Of a stretch of 64,000 bases of DNA, positions 22,027 to 33,790 are shown in pieces. Every line of letters starts with the position of its first letter. The first letter of the stretch is position 1. The stretch lies in assembly GCF_020921035.1 (NCBI RefSeq), contig NC_063152.1, forward strand, positions 4,445,001-4,509,000. Reading direction: 5' to 3'. Below the pieces are notes generated by a model. It ran no database searches, was not told the DNA's origin, and saw only the letters and a program-made list of their open reading frames with translations. Origin of the DNA: Rhodamnia argentea. Lineage: Eukaryota; Streptophyta; Magnoliopsida; Myrtales; Myrtaceae. A program made the translations under genes and the position numbers.

Positions 22027-25000
22027 TTACTTCTGTTGTTGAACAATCTTGTGGAGAATAGAGATCTTGAGTTTCTTTTGGGATAACTCATGCTTTAATC
22101 TTTCAATCTCTTGCAAGTGGTCTCCACAACGACTTACTATTTGAAGATCCTTTTGCCTCAGCTCCTCCTTCAATCTCTCGATCTCTTTCAAGTGATCGTC
22201 GCACTGATTAACACCGGCCGTCTCAATCTCTCCGATCTTGCTCGCCTTCTGTTTTTTCAAGTCCCCAGAATCCAACATCTCGGCTGCTCTCTTCTTTAAA
22301 AACTGGCCAAGGGAGTTGTCGCGTATTGCTTTACACACACATAGATTAACCTCAGTACCGTACTGAGATGCAATGTAATTACTTTCTGAGACCGTTCATA
22401 TGAGTCCTTTAAAGTGACACGACAAAATATTTCAATTAGGTTTGGATATTAAGAGTGAAATGGGCAATTATCAAGAGCCTCATCTAGAAAAGAGTAGAGA
22501 AAAAGCAAATCCCCTCATGGATCATTTATGGGATAAGAGAAGAAAAATGTACCTTCTCTGAAGTCCCCTCTAAACTTTCATAGACTCGATGTGCCTCTTC
22601 CATACTGCTGAAAACGGCCAAAGCTGAATATGTATCCCCACGAGCATTCTTAGATGGCTGCAGGAAGAAATGATCCACCACTTAACAAATATAATCAAAG
22701 CTATAACAAGGTGTGGCGTAATAGCATGTCAAGCCACACATCTAGATACACGACAATATAACAGTTCATCTCATTGACCCCCAGACCACTTCAGCAAATC
22801 ATCAAATGTAGCAAGCTTAAAATAGTTTAAAGGCTAAAATTAAAGTACAAAGATTAAAACCTTGCTGTATAGAGCCCTTTATCCAATAGCCTATCACTGA
22901 ACAGCTATTACTCATGGAAACTGCAAAATTCTTCCATCCCAACTTTATTTATTTTCCAGAGGGTGAGGTGACAGTACCATATAGAGAATATTTTCTAGTT
23001 AACGACTGTGTCATAATAAATAATGAATACATGCATGCACTGTTCTGTCATCATTTATTTCCATTATCCCATGTCTGTAGAGAATAAAATGAATTAGCCG
23101 AGAATACCAATATAGGAACAGTTTGTTCGCCAAGTTAAACTTGTAACAAGTCTGAACATTTAGTTGGGATAAGATAGGCCATGCTATTTTCTCTAACTGT
23201 TCGACAGAAAACAAGCGACAAGAGAAAGCATACACAAGCAAAACTATCAGGGAAAACATCAATACCCAACAAGGTGGGTTTAACTACTACATTAGATGGC
23301 GCAAATGATATAACCATATCAATTACGTATTACTGTAACCTTTGGTTCAACTGTAAATTCCCCAGGTATTGCTCTATATAATTCTCCTACAGGCACAATT
23401 TTAGGTATCCGGTGAAGCAGCAGCTTTGCCACTTCGGAATCAGGTACCTGGAAAAGGAGAAAATCAAGAGATTAAGAAAGGAAGGTTAGCGATTGCAACA
23501 TCACAGAAAAGTATAGAAACTCACGTCATCATGGAGACACAGAATATTTGTATCGCATCCACGCTCAATAACAGCAAGAACAAGCTTCATTACAGCAGAA
23601 GCATCATCTAGGCAATTATGTGGTGCACCCTTAGCTCTAACTTCATAGCCCAGAACAGACTGCCAAAATGACACATTAAAATCATCAATAATGCACAGAA
23701 TGCATCTTTTGCTTGTTATGACTCTGCCAAAAGGATATCCAACATAAGAGTGGAGAAGTAAGACTTGTAAGCAGTATATACCACATCCAAAAGGCAGAAA
23801 ACTCAAATGTAAGCATTTGAGTGGAAACGTCAGAATAACTAGATTCTTTGGCTTTAAAACACTAGAAAGTAGATGTAGAGATTATTACTGGATAGGCACA
23901 GAAAGTGGACACGATACATCAAAATTTCGAGTTACTTGCCTTACACAGATTATTTAAAGATGGCTTTCTTTGAAAAGATGCATCAGGATACTGGAAAATG
24001 TATGAGGTATCAATTACTCTCGCATGATCCAGCTTCAGTGCTGAAACCAAAGATATAGAATGAAGAGTATTGCAACCAGATGGAAAATTACCAATAGTAA
24101 ATGGTTTCTCAAAGCTCTAGTACTGGCAGACAGCAAAATTTTAATGTATCAAATCAAAATGCTCAATTGCCTCGCAAGTCACCGTTCAAACTGTGGCCAA
24201 CTATAATAGTTCCATGTGATAATAGCTTCTTCATAGATTTCTGCAAAATAAGCCAACTTTGTCTCAGTGAAGTAGCACGCAACTATGTAGACTAAGCATG
24301 AAGTGTGCAAGGGCAACCAGAGGATGCACCTGTACATCTGACAATGAGCATTTAATTCCATCCAAATCTGCTGCAACGATTCCTGTAATCTCAGTTCTGT
24401 AATCTGCAATTGCTTTACCAGGATTGACAAACTCATTAAGTTTGACCTGCAACAACAAAGGTCTCAATGAAGCTCCAAATGTACAACAACAGGTCTTGGA
24501 AGGGACTGTTGAGCCTTCTATTTTGGGAGAACATTTTTGTTTTCTTCCAGTGAGATTATTTCTAGAGTGGAAATAGCATCTCTCTCTCTCTCTCTCTCTC
24601 TCTACACAAAAGCTCCACAACAACACCCCACCACCCCCCAAAAAAAAAAAAAAAAAAAACCAAAAACAAAAGAAAAAAAAAAAAGGAAAAAGAAAGAGAA
24701 AGCAAAAAGTGCAGCAAGTTAAAACTAAAAGGAGATTTGTCAAAAAAAAAAAAAAACTAAAAGGAGAGAAATACAGCATGGTTTTATGTTTCTTTTCTTC
24801 TTCAAAGGCCTGTCAGCCATCATGCTACATCATCGAATGAGACCATGAACAAACAAATACCTTCAGACTGCGATCCACAACACATACTCTCACACAAGCT
24901 TCAGTGCCATCTTCACAAAGCACCATCTCACAGTCAACAGCAACCACATCGGTTGACCTCATCACCTTGGACTTTTTCTTGAGCTTTGTAACCACCCATT

Positions 25001-28000
25001 CCTGCCTCACCATCTAACCATATTAGGGGAAAAGACAACGCAGAAAAGCATAATGTACATATCAATTGTGCAGCACATTTAGCAACAAAGTTGCAAACTC
25101 GGATCGTCTAGGGAATGAAAAACAACCGAAGTAATAACTTCATTGGTCGTAACATCAACCAGCATGAACTTGACAATATGAAACCACATATTTAGCAAAA
25201 CAAATTAATTGATCAAAACAGCACATTACTACAATTTCTGTCTTCCTAACAACAAATAATCTGTTGTTCCTTCTAAAACTCACATTAAACTCTAACTTTC
25301 TTTTAGTTGCAGATGAGTGTTATGACAGTAAATTTCTAATAACTTACGCTTAGTAATCCTTCGTGATGAAAATTAGGCTAGACATAAAGTACCCTTAGAC
25401 CGAACTTAACCAAAAAAAGGCACTCTTTTCCTCATCACTAGTCGTCCTGCGCTTAGATTAAAAGTGGAAGATCTTCATCAACAAAGTAGATAGCTATTAG
25501 AAACATTTACTTTGGAATTTGGAGCAGCAGAGTAAGCTCTGCCTCAAAAGGATCTCGATCCCAACAGCCTATCACAATATAGCAATTTCATGGGCATTGC
25601 CCAATTTGAAGGATGCAAGGATGAACATGAGGATGGCAATCTGCATTACCGCGATTCCATTGCCTTGGCGAAGGCAACTAAGGTAAAATATTAATAAGTT
25701 AAGGGACAGCAGTCAGCTATCTCATCATTTCTGTCCCCAAAATTTGCAAATAATAAATTATCTGTTTGATACTTGAAATATGTCTGTGCTTTAGACAATA
25801 TTATATCATATACAATGATTGTTGATTCTCAATGCAATTGTAGCATGAAATGCATCAAAAGAAGGTTGTTCCGCATTAGATTTGACGCAAATTTCATTCT
25901 TAAATTTGGACAGACAATTGAGAAAATGCATGATTGATACGGGGTGGAAGAGATCCCACCAACCCATTCACACATCAGCATCTCTCTATTTCTTTAAACA
26001 GATATTCCTATAGTTCAAGTTTATATTTACTAACTGAAAGGCCCACAAGGGCACACATAACAAGATGCCCTGGATAAATTAATCCTGCAACTTACAATGA
26101 TTATGTTATGACATCCACACCCATTCTCTAAGCCACACTCAACTGGAAGCCCCAATCAAAGGGATTAACACTGCAGACGTGCTAACTTACAGTAATTTTT
26201 GCGGATCTTCCAAATCTAAAACAAGTTGGATTTTTAATTTTCCTTTTTATAATCTTGAGCAGAAGAAAGAATGCGGAGAATTGAAACATAAGAGGCCACT
26301 GCTGCTACCATCCATTATAGTCGGCCTAGATTTTAATTACGCCCACTGAGCCCTTGATGTCAATGGTGCCTTCCTTACCACACTAGGACTAGTTGTTGCA
26401 GACAATATGTCACCCTATATAAAACCAAGGTTTGACACTTTAAGACAGGATTTCCCAGATTTAAGTGTTAAACTAGGAAACTCAATTCAGTGAAGAACGT
26501 CAGTGAACGTCTCAGTCTCACGAGTCAATATTCTACACCACTGCACATGACTCATTCTATTGCAGCAACAAATGATAATGTGAACGTCAGAATACTTAAA
26601 AAAAAAAAAAACTCCAGAATACTTGCTGCCAAGTAGCACTGAAAAGAAAACAGGCAGTTATAATAACAAACCTCTTCATATGATGGGAAAGAATATTCTG
26701 ATGGGTATTGTGGATGCTCCAGAGTGAGATGAACTAATCTCTGCACTGCCACCATCCCAATTAACAACTATTAAAACATTTCTAATTGGATGCCATGGAG
26801 GAGATGAAAGGCTAAAGGATGTGTGGCAGGAGTTATCAACACTAGACATAAAAAAAAAAAATTATATCAGGATTCACGATACTTCACTAAGCAAAGGCAT
26901 TAGCATGAAAAAAGGTAACTATACAAATTCAGGAGTTTAGCTTACATACATGGTAGAACCAATGAAGCAAAACAAGTGGAAAAAAAAAGGAGAGAATGTG
27001 CCACTCAAAACCATATACATTAGCCACAGAAAAAAGACAAATAGATTCACCTAAGAATGACTGAATTACTGCATTTGAAATGGATGTAGTCGTGTTTCAG
27101 CATACTTGAAAGAAAGAATGTTATCAAACCATTATCGAGAATCTAGATGCATGGCAACATCACCAACCGTGAACCAAGAGGTGCAAATCACTCCACAACA
27201 ACGAAGATTACCATCAAGTAAAGTTACAGGAAATAGAACGAGAGAGAGAAAATCCACTTCTTGCATGCAGTTTGAGAATACAAGCTTATCGTTTCAAACA
27301 AAAGATGCAATCGTTCTATCACCTGAAAAAAAGATCCAAGAAAAAATATACATTAAGAGAATAACAATTGTAACCTTGGACAAGATGGAAAATCTAATAA
27401 AGCAACAGTAGGCGGAATCCAACAATTGTCTGGAGAAGGAAAAACAAACAAAATAGGGTAACTTCAACTTCTAGCCAACAGAGATGCAGTGGCTTGATGG
27501 CACATTACCTACTGGTGAGGACTCTAAGATCACAGAGTTCTCCATAAATGTAGCATTCATCTTCAGACGAGAACAAAGCACTAAAACCCAAAATTACCAA
27601 ATCATACCTGCTCCGGGGACTCATGCTGTGGAGATTCCTCTTTGAATAGCTCCGTTAGGGCATGGTTCGAATGGCACTGAATAACTTTGGCAAAAAGCTG
27701 CACAAACCAAATTATAAGCAGCAGTCATCTTAATTGTTCACTCCATCAAGGAGAGCTAAATTAAGCCTCATAAAGCGATTCTCCAACATTAATTACCTTC
27801 AAATCGCTCTCATCAGTAAAAGTCTTCAAGAAAGCAACCAATACCTCCTTGGACCTCCTCGAGGGATCACTTAAAGAGGCCCCTAATTGCTTGTCATAAC
27901 TGTTCAAAAAATCCTTCCACACTCCTTTAGCACCGCTCATTCCCCGTTTCTGGGCCAGTTTCACTACTTCGACAAGAACCTGCCAACAGTAGAACAACAA

Positions 28001-28488
28001 GAAACTTGACACTTCCCAGGATACATAGGCCAGGTTACCCTGAATTAACCATCCCAAGAACGATTTAACCATGCAAAATCATTCTTTTAGAAGAAATTCT
28101 TCGAACAACTCGCACAGAACATGCTTTCCCCAGAGCCAGACACAGCTTTGAACTGGGGAATACGGTCACAGTACTATTTTCTTTTTTTTTTCGGTCCAAT
28201 GCCACACTACTATTTTCAAACACCCTTTTTTGTAAATTTTAACTCATATCAAGCAGCAAGTGTCTGGGCTTCCGACCGAGAATCATGGATCCCACAAAAC
28301 TCGTGAAACACCTAGTCCGCGTTCCAAATTACAGTTTAAGTGTTAAGAGAGGCGTGAAGCAAGAGAGCCCAGATGAATTCACGCGGCTTTTGCCGCAGAA
28401 GAGGTGCAGAAGCAGACAGAACCAGAGCAATATAGAGAAAGAAGAGCAAGCTTACTTTTTTCTCTGCGATGTTGAGTTGGTCTGCCAT
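22027..28488 (-). CDS. SDN: Small RNA degrading nuclease (SDN1/2/3 family), 12 exons
   Basis: On the minus strand the exons are 28456-28488, 27797-27979, 27608-27697, 26672-26740, 24861-25001, 24330-24446, 24171-24240, 23940-24040, 23525-23659, 23340-23447, 22553-22657 and 22027-22362, giving about 495 residues. The DEDDh 3'-5' exonuclease core is complete: AVDCEM (D148, E150), GHSLNGDL (D232) and HNCLDDA (H282, D287). SDN proteins degrade single-stranded small RNAs, including 2'-O-methylated miRNAs, from the 3' end and so set miRNA turnover. Exon 11 encodes a conserved [12 protein letters not shown] segment, and exon 12 a Lys-rich region plus a coiled coil built from a tandem 25-residue repeat. 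Introns 7 and 8 appear to use GC donors, since only that choice restores the family sequence. The length is close to SDN1 (409 aa) and shorter than SDN3 (782 aa). Confidence 0.93.
24578..24660. repeat. (TC)n and poly-A low-complexity tract in SDN intron 5
   Basis: A (TC)n run of about 24 bases at 24579-24602 is followed by a C-rich segment and then a long A-rich tract at about 24640-24690. The tract creates spurious open frames on both strands, including one of 171 codons on the minus strand that merely overlaps exon 6. Confidence 0.85.
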
Positions 28489-28563
28489 CGCTACGAGCGA
28501 GCTGCACGAATTCTGCAATCCAGTCCAGATTACAAGTCAAGGCGTTTCACGAATTGAGGTTTA

Positions 28564-29646
28564 GGGCCGCATGAGAACCATTCTGTTCTCTAATTCCGTT
28601 CTCTAGAACAAAAAAATTATGAGAATCATAACGTAAATAATTCTGATTCTGATTCTGTTTTTAGAATCAGCTTTAGATAATCAGAATCAATTTTAAAACA
28701 ACATCCACACAAAAAAAAAATTTGTTTTGAAAAAAAGAATCACTTTTGATAATCACAAAATAGAATGAAGTTTTACATCTCTCACTTTTTCCTTTCAGTT
28801 TTCTTCTTCATTTTTCCCTCAACTTAATAAAAATAAAATAACATAAAATAAAAAAATTTGAATTTTTTTTTAAATCCTAAAAAATTTAGAAAATCCCTTT
28901 AAAAAAAAAAAAGCTTAGATTATGCTAGTTTGACCTTATTTTCATAAATTTGGGCCTAAATTTCCTAGATTTGATAAATTTTACTCTTCTGCAAAAAATG
29001 TCATAGAAAATGAGGGCATACAACATGCGGATGATAATATATATACTCATAACCGTGCGTCACAAAATGTGACCATACGTATGTGGAGCTGGAGCCAAAC
29101 ACCCACTTGGATTTATGACAAAACCCGCAAAATGATAGTGAAGGATTTGTACTTCGTATCAAAGAGGATAATTTGGTTTTTATTTGTCGGTGGATAATTT
29201 GGTTATTTGGCTGCTATGTTTATATGTATTTTGGACAACGCAACATTTAAAGAAAAAATGAGTTCTTAATATGGGAACTATCACATGCTTCAATCGAACT
29301 TCAAAAAATCATATATTAAAATTTGTTTCATTTATGACATGCTAAAAAAAAATAATGTATTTTAAATTATTTTAGTGTGCATTGGAAATTAGTCTTCAAT
29401 TTAGGATGAAATTTTACAAAGTAACTACATAATTATTTGATTTAAATGAAAAAAATTAGAAAGAGAAATAGTTTTTGAAACAGAAATTTTGTTCGGTTAT
29501 CAAACGCATTTCTATTCCAGGAACAGAAATTTTGAACAGGTTATCAAACGAGTTCGATTCTCTAAAACTCATCTAAGAACAGAATCGGAAAAAATCATTT
29601 TAATCAGAATAAGTTTTCCGGAACTGAATGGTTACCATGCGCAGCC
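28564..29646. mobile_element. Harbinger-like MITE with TTA target duplication
   Basis: The left end reads GGGCCGCATGAGAACCATTC, and the right end, inverted, reads GGCTGCGCATGGTAACCATTC. The element is flanked by TTA at 28561-28563 and 29647-29649. TTA/TAA duplications with GGGC-type ends are characteristic of the PIF/Harbinger superfamily. The 1,083-bp interior is very AT-rich with no transposase frame, so the element is non-autonomous. It lies just upstream of the SDN start and could influence the SDN promoter. Confidence 0.75.
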
Positions 29647-29649
29647 TTA

Positions 29650-30830
29650 ATTTCCAAAGGCTTCGGGCAAATGCAAATATTATTTGGTAAAGTAAAATGT
29701 ATAATTACAAAGACCTTTGATGTGATTAACTTAAATTTTTTAATTTTAATTTGTTTAGAATTGAAAAAAAAATCAATAACTTTAACTTTTATTTTTTCCC
29801 GTTGAGCATAATGTAAAAACAGATTTTCATTTAAACTAAGCAAGACAGAACAACAGATTTTCATTGTGCAATTGGTATTAAATGGCAAAACAGATTTTCA
29901 GCAATATTTATGCCCTCTGGTCAGTCCATTGCAGACTTGGCTTATGCGTGTTTTAGTTTCATTTAAGTGTTATTTGGTCAACTATTGATACATGCTAACC
30001 CCATAAAAGAGACTGGTACTGCTACACATCCTCAGTATTCCCTCCACTGTCCCGATTTGTGCAATTTGTGCAAAGCACAAATCAAACCAGCACCTCCACC
30101 TAATTTGTGCATAAGTACAAATGAAACCAGCAAAGCACAAATTGCCCCAGAACATCGAGACGAACCAGCAAAGCACAAAATCAAGACGAACCAGCCTACT
30201 ATAATAGACTAGACAAATCTTACTTGGGAAGAGAGGCGGGCCAAGTCGAGAGTGAAGAGGTGAAGTGAGAACGGCGATACCGTATGGACAAACCAGCAGC
30301 GAAGAAGCAAGCGGCCGTGATGTTTTTTCTTTTTTGTTTGTGTTCGTCAAGAGAGCTAAGAGGACTGGAGAGAAGAAAAAATAGAGTGGCAGCCAAGAGA
30401 GGTGTGAGGAATGGAGAGAAAAGTGAGAAAATAGGGTTTTAGTTAACAAAAGGCAAATGTGGAATTTTGGTTAAAAAATGAGGGTAAAATAGGAAATTTG
30501 CACATTTTCATTAAACCAAGAAGTTGCATGCCGAGAATGCAACTTCCCAAAGGACCTTCAAGGCTCCATTCTCCCAATAGGCTTTCAAAGCTCCATTCCC
30601 CCAATGAGTTTTAGAAAACTTTGGAGATACAATTGCATTTCTCCAAAGTCCTAAAAAATATTGCCAAACATAATTGTATTTGCCTAAGGGATTTTGGAGC
30701 CCTAAAGTCCTTTGCAAATGATGAACCAAACGGAGCCAACGCACGCTTGCGATTTATTGGGCCGACCCCCTATGGCTATTGTAGCCCATGCATGAAGAAA
30801 TGCCAAGCAAGAAGCAGACTGGGTGGCTAA
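29650..30830. other. Intergenic sequence with short degenerate repeats
   Basis: No gene is supported. At 30070-30190 the phrases AAAGCACAAAT and GACGAACCAGCAAAGCACAAA recur in a loose tandem. The stretch at 30500-30730 has repeated ctccattc...ccaat phrases and resembles a decayed non-autonomous transposon. A 155-codon minus-strand open frame at 29982-30449 has no recognisable motif and a composition expected by chance. Confidence 0.45.
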
Positions 30831-31517
30831 GGGTGCACATGAAATCATTTCTAATTTCTTATTTCTTTGCCAGAAACTCATTTGACAGAGAAATGTATTC
30901 GATAAAAACCTGATCGAAGTAAAAATTCGTTTGGTAAAAAAATTGACTTCTGACAAGATTTTCGACCAATTTTGAAAAGTAAAAAATTTTAACTTCTCCG
31001 CTCCGGAATCACTTCTTGGACCACACCCGCTTTCGCCGGTCACTGTCCACCCACCGCCGCCCATCGCCCACCCACCGCCTACCGTCGCTCACCCTCGCCC
31101 GCCATCGCCGCAGCTACCCCCACCACCGCAACCGCCGCCGACCACCGCCGCCGACCGCCGACCACCGCCCCCCCCCGCCCACCGCCACCGCCACCGGCCA
31201 CCGACCACCGCCGCCGCCGCCAACCACCGACCAACGCTGCGGCAAGCCAACCACCTCCGCCAACGGCGCCAACTGCCGCCGCGGTCGCCGACCACCGCCA
31301 CCGCCTACCATCGCCACCGTCGACCTTTGCCGCCAAAAATTTTGTTAATAATATTTTAAAAATAGAAATTTTCAACCGTTACCAAACGAATTTTTCTGAT
31401 CAGAAGTCAATACGGAGCAGAAGTAGAAAAATCAACTTCTACTTTTGAGGAGAAGCGGAGAAATCAATTTCTGATCGGAAGTTGATTTTTTGGACTGCAG
31501 TGATTTCATGCGCACCT
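30831..31517. mobile_element. Harbinger-like MITE with a GC-rich triplet core
   Basis: The left end GGGTGCACATGAAATCA pairs with the inverted right end AGGTGCGCATGAAATCA. TAA flanks both sides (30828-30830 and 31518-31520), as expected for PIF/Harbinger-type elements. The ends resemble those of the element at 28564-29646. The interior is AT-rich except for 31010-31330, a strongly GC-rich run of CCACCGCC-like units that opens long Pro- or Gly-rich frames on both strands. No transposase is present. Confidence 0.75.
31010..31330. repeat. GC-rich CCACCGCC minisatellite-like tract
   Basis: Degenerate 3- and 6-base units (ACCGCC, CCGCCG, CCACCG) fill about 320 bases within an otherwise AT-rich MITE. 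Frames on both strands are open only because of the repeat composition. Confidence 0.85.
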
Positions 31518-31520
31518 TAA

Positions 31521-32382
31521 GCTTCTAATTCGGATGATCAATCCCCGGGTGATATTTTCGCCTTCTTTCCCAATTAACGATCATGATTCAAAAAAGAAAT
31601 TCTAATTAAAATCATATGTTTTGATTCTGTTCCCTATATGATTTTTAGAGAATCAGAACGCGTTTGGTAACTACACAAAATTTATATTCTCGGAAACAAC
31701 CATGTGACGAGAATTCTTTTTTAAAAAAAAGTTCATCTTTTTTTAAATTTTTTCTTAAAATTTTGACTTTTAAAATTTTTAATTTTTTAATTTTTTGTAA
31801 ATTTCCCCCCATTTTTATTTTTAAAATTTTTTAATTTTCTTGAAATTTTGTTATTCACCCGTTAAAATTTTCAATTTTTTTTATTTTAAAGCTTATTTTT
31901 AAATTTAATTTTCAAAAAATGCATTTGAAATAATTAGTTGATAGTAAATTTCAAATCTAACTATACATTTTTTCAAAGTTCAGAAGTCCACGTGAAAGCC
32001 CATGTAGAATTAATCTTTTTAAAAGAACTAAGACTTTGTTCTTTTTGGTGATTCTTTTTTCGAGAATCAACTCTTTTTTATTCTTGTTTTTCTTCAAAAT
32101 CGTTCCCGAAAATAGAATCAGAAGCGGAATCATTTACGTTACCAACTATGTTTTTTATCTTTTTTTGATCAAGGAAACACAATCGGAGAATCAGAATTAT
32201 TGCGAAATAGACCCTAAAGTGCAAAGACAAAATATTCTTTCCTTGGATTGGGTAGACAACCTTTCTCGTGACCTTTAGAATTTACTGTGTCCGGATACCC
32301 CTTCATCGAGCTCTTATGCTTAAGTACTCTTTTTTTAAAATGAAATTAGTTTTTTTCTGACCAAAAAAAAAAAAAAATTGGC
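31521..32382. other. AT-rich intergenic sequence, probably MITE-derived
   Basis: No gene is present. Phrases such as TTGATTCTGTTCC, GAGAATCAGAACGCG and AATAGAATCAGAAGCGG resemble those in the Harbinger-like element at 28564-29646. The stretch may be a decayed relative, but no clean termini were found. Confidence 0.4.
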
Positions 32383-33790
32383 GGCCAATGGCCTCAATTT
32401 TGATTCATGCAAGGCAAGTTAGGTGACATATGCACTTGATTTCATCATGAGATAACATTTGGAAAATTTCCCCCTTTTTGCATCCAAAGTTGAGTGTCAT
32501 GAACGGTTAAGGATTAACTTTGCTATATGCGACGGTTGTTATCATGTCATTGGATATATAACTTACATAGGAACGGAGGGCTTATCCGTGCCTCATTCTT
32601 CTCGCATCTTCTGTTATCATCGTCATGTGTTCGTGATGTGTCTAATTTGTAGATTACGAATAAAAACATCTTCAAATTGTAGATATAGAAGAAAGGATCC
32701 TAACTTTGTTTCGCACTCTCTTTTCTCATCTCGCCCTGATCGACCATCTGCCACCATCATTGCTATTCACTACCACTTCGTTCCTGGCCATTTCTTGATC
32801 ACCGTCAACGCCTTTCTCTCGACAACGCCTTTCTCTCGACTTGCCATTTCCTAAAATGCCTCTCCCTTGACACCAACACCTCCACCATCAACGGTCCTCT
32901 ATCCTCCCCCACCATGCCATTGTGATCATCTCGATCGAGCCTCGACAACCCACGATCGAGTCTTGTCGGAGAGAGCCGAGGCTCCGTCGAGCCTCAACGG
33001 AACTATTAGGGGTTTGTTTGGGCTGCAAAGCATGTGTATGAGCAAAATTGCAGCGTGCGTGACAAAAGGAATCGATTTCCTTTCCTTTTATCTCAAAGGG
33101 ACGCCGCATGGCATCAGATTCCAAAGGGCTACTACTAATACACACGCAAAGCGATCTCGGCCGTACAAAATTCTCATCATGCCATCACAGCAAGTCAAGG
33201 CACAAGTCTTATAGATCTGATCTAACTAAGCTTTCCTTAACCAGCTAAGAAGATTGGTGTTTTTTCCCCCTCTATGGCCTTAATTCCCTTAAAAAATTCA
33301 ATTTTAGGTCTAATCTCAATTTCGTCTCGATTTTTTTCTTGTCCAAAAATAAATTATCATCTTTCGCTTTGATTCTGAACCCGCCCCCGTTTACTCTCCC
33401 TCTGCGGGTAATTATTATTTCATACGAAGGCGATGATACTACTGAAGACGTAGGGTCATGATAATGAGGCTTAAAGTGAACCTCGTGTTGATAATTTTGA
33501 AGAAACCAACGGCGATTTTTGGCACATAGTAAATGTGGGCAGATTCGAGACTAGAATAAGGGTATCCGATAGGGTCGAAACTGAATTGGGATCGGATCTA
33601 AAATTGGGTTTTTTCTATTTCAAGGACTTAGGGTATTTTTAATAACGAACTCAGGCCACTCAAAAAGTGAGAGAAGGTTTGGTTGGTGGGTCGGTTTAGG
33701 AGCGTGAAGATGGAAGTGGTGGTGGCTTTGTGTTTGGTTACGGAGGTGGTCTTTTTTCTTTTCTTAAAGTTCCAACTGCAGCTGTCATTC
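32383..33790. repeat. Composite dispersed repeat, copy 1
   Basis: The first 268 bases match 14718-14990. From about 32700 on, the sequence is collinear with 35205-36690, with shared landmarks CGTACAAAATTCTCATCATG, AGCAAGTCAAGGCACAAGTC and TTGGATCGGATC / TTGGGATCGGATC. Each copy has its own insertions. The open frames at 32459-33214 are disrupted in the partner copy, so coding is not supported. Confidence 0.82.

Noticed and set aside
24264..24779. 171-codon minus-strand frame overlapping SDN exon 6
   Set aside because: Only the middle 39 codons are the true exon. The rest is microsatellite and poly-A/T read-through in the introns.
29982..30449. 155-codon minus-strand frame
   Set aside because: No recognisable motif, no splice context, and its composition matches random read-through of AT-rich repeats.
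31016..31348. Pro-rich (plus) and Gly-rich (minus) open frames of 67-110 codons
   Set aside because: They arise from the GC-rich triplet repeat, are open on both strands and have no non-repetitive conserved sequence.
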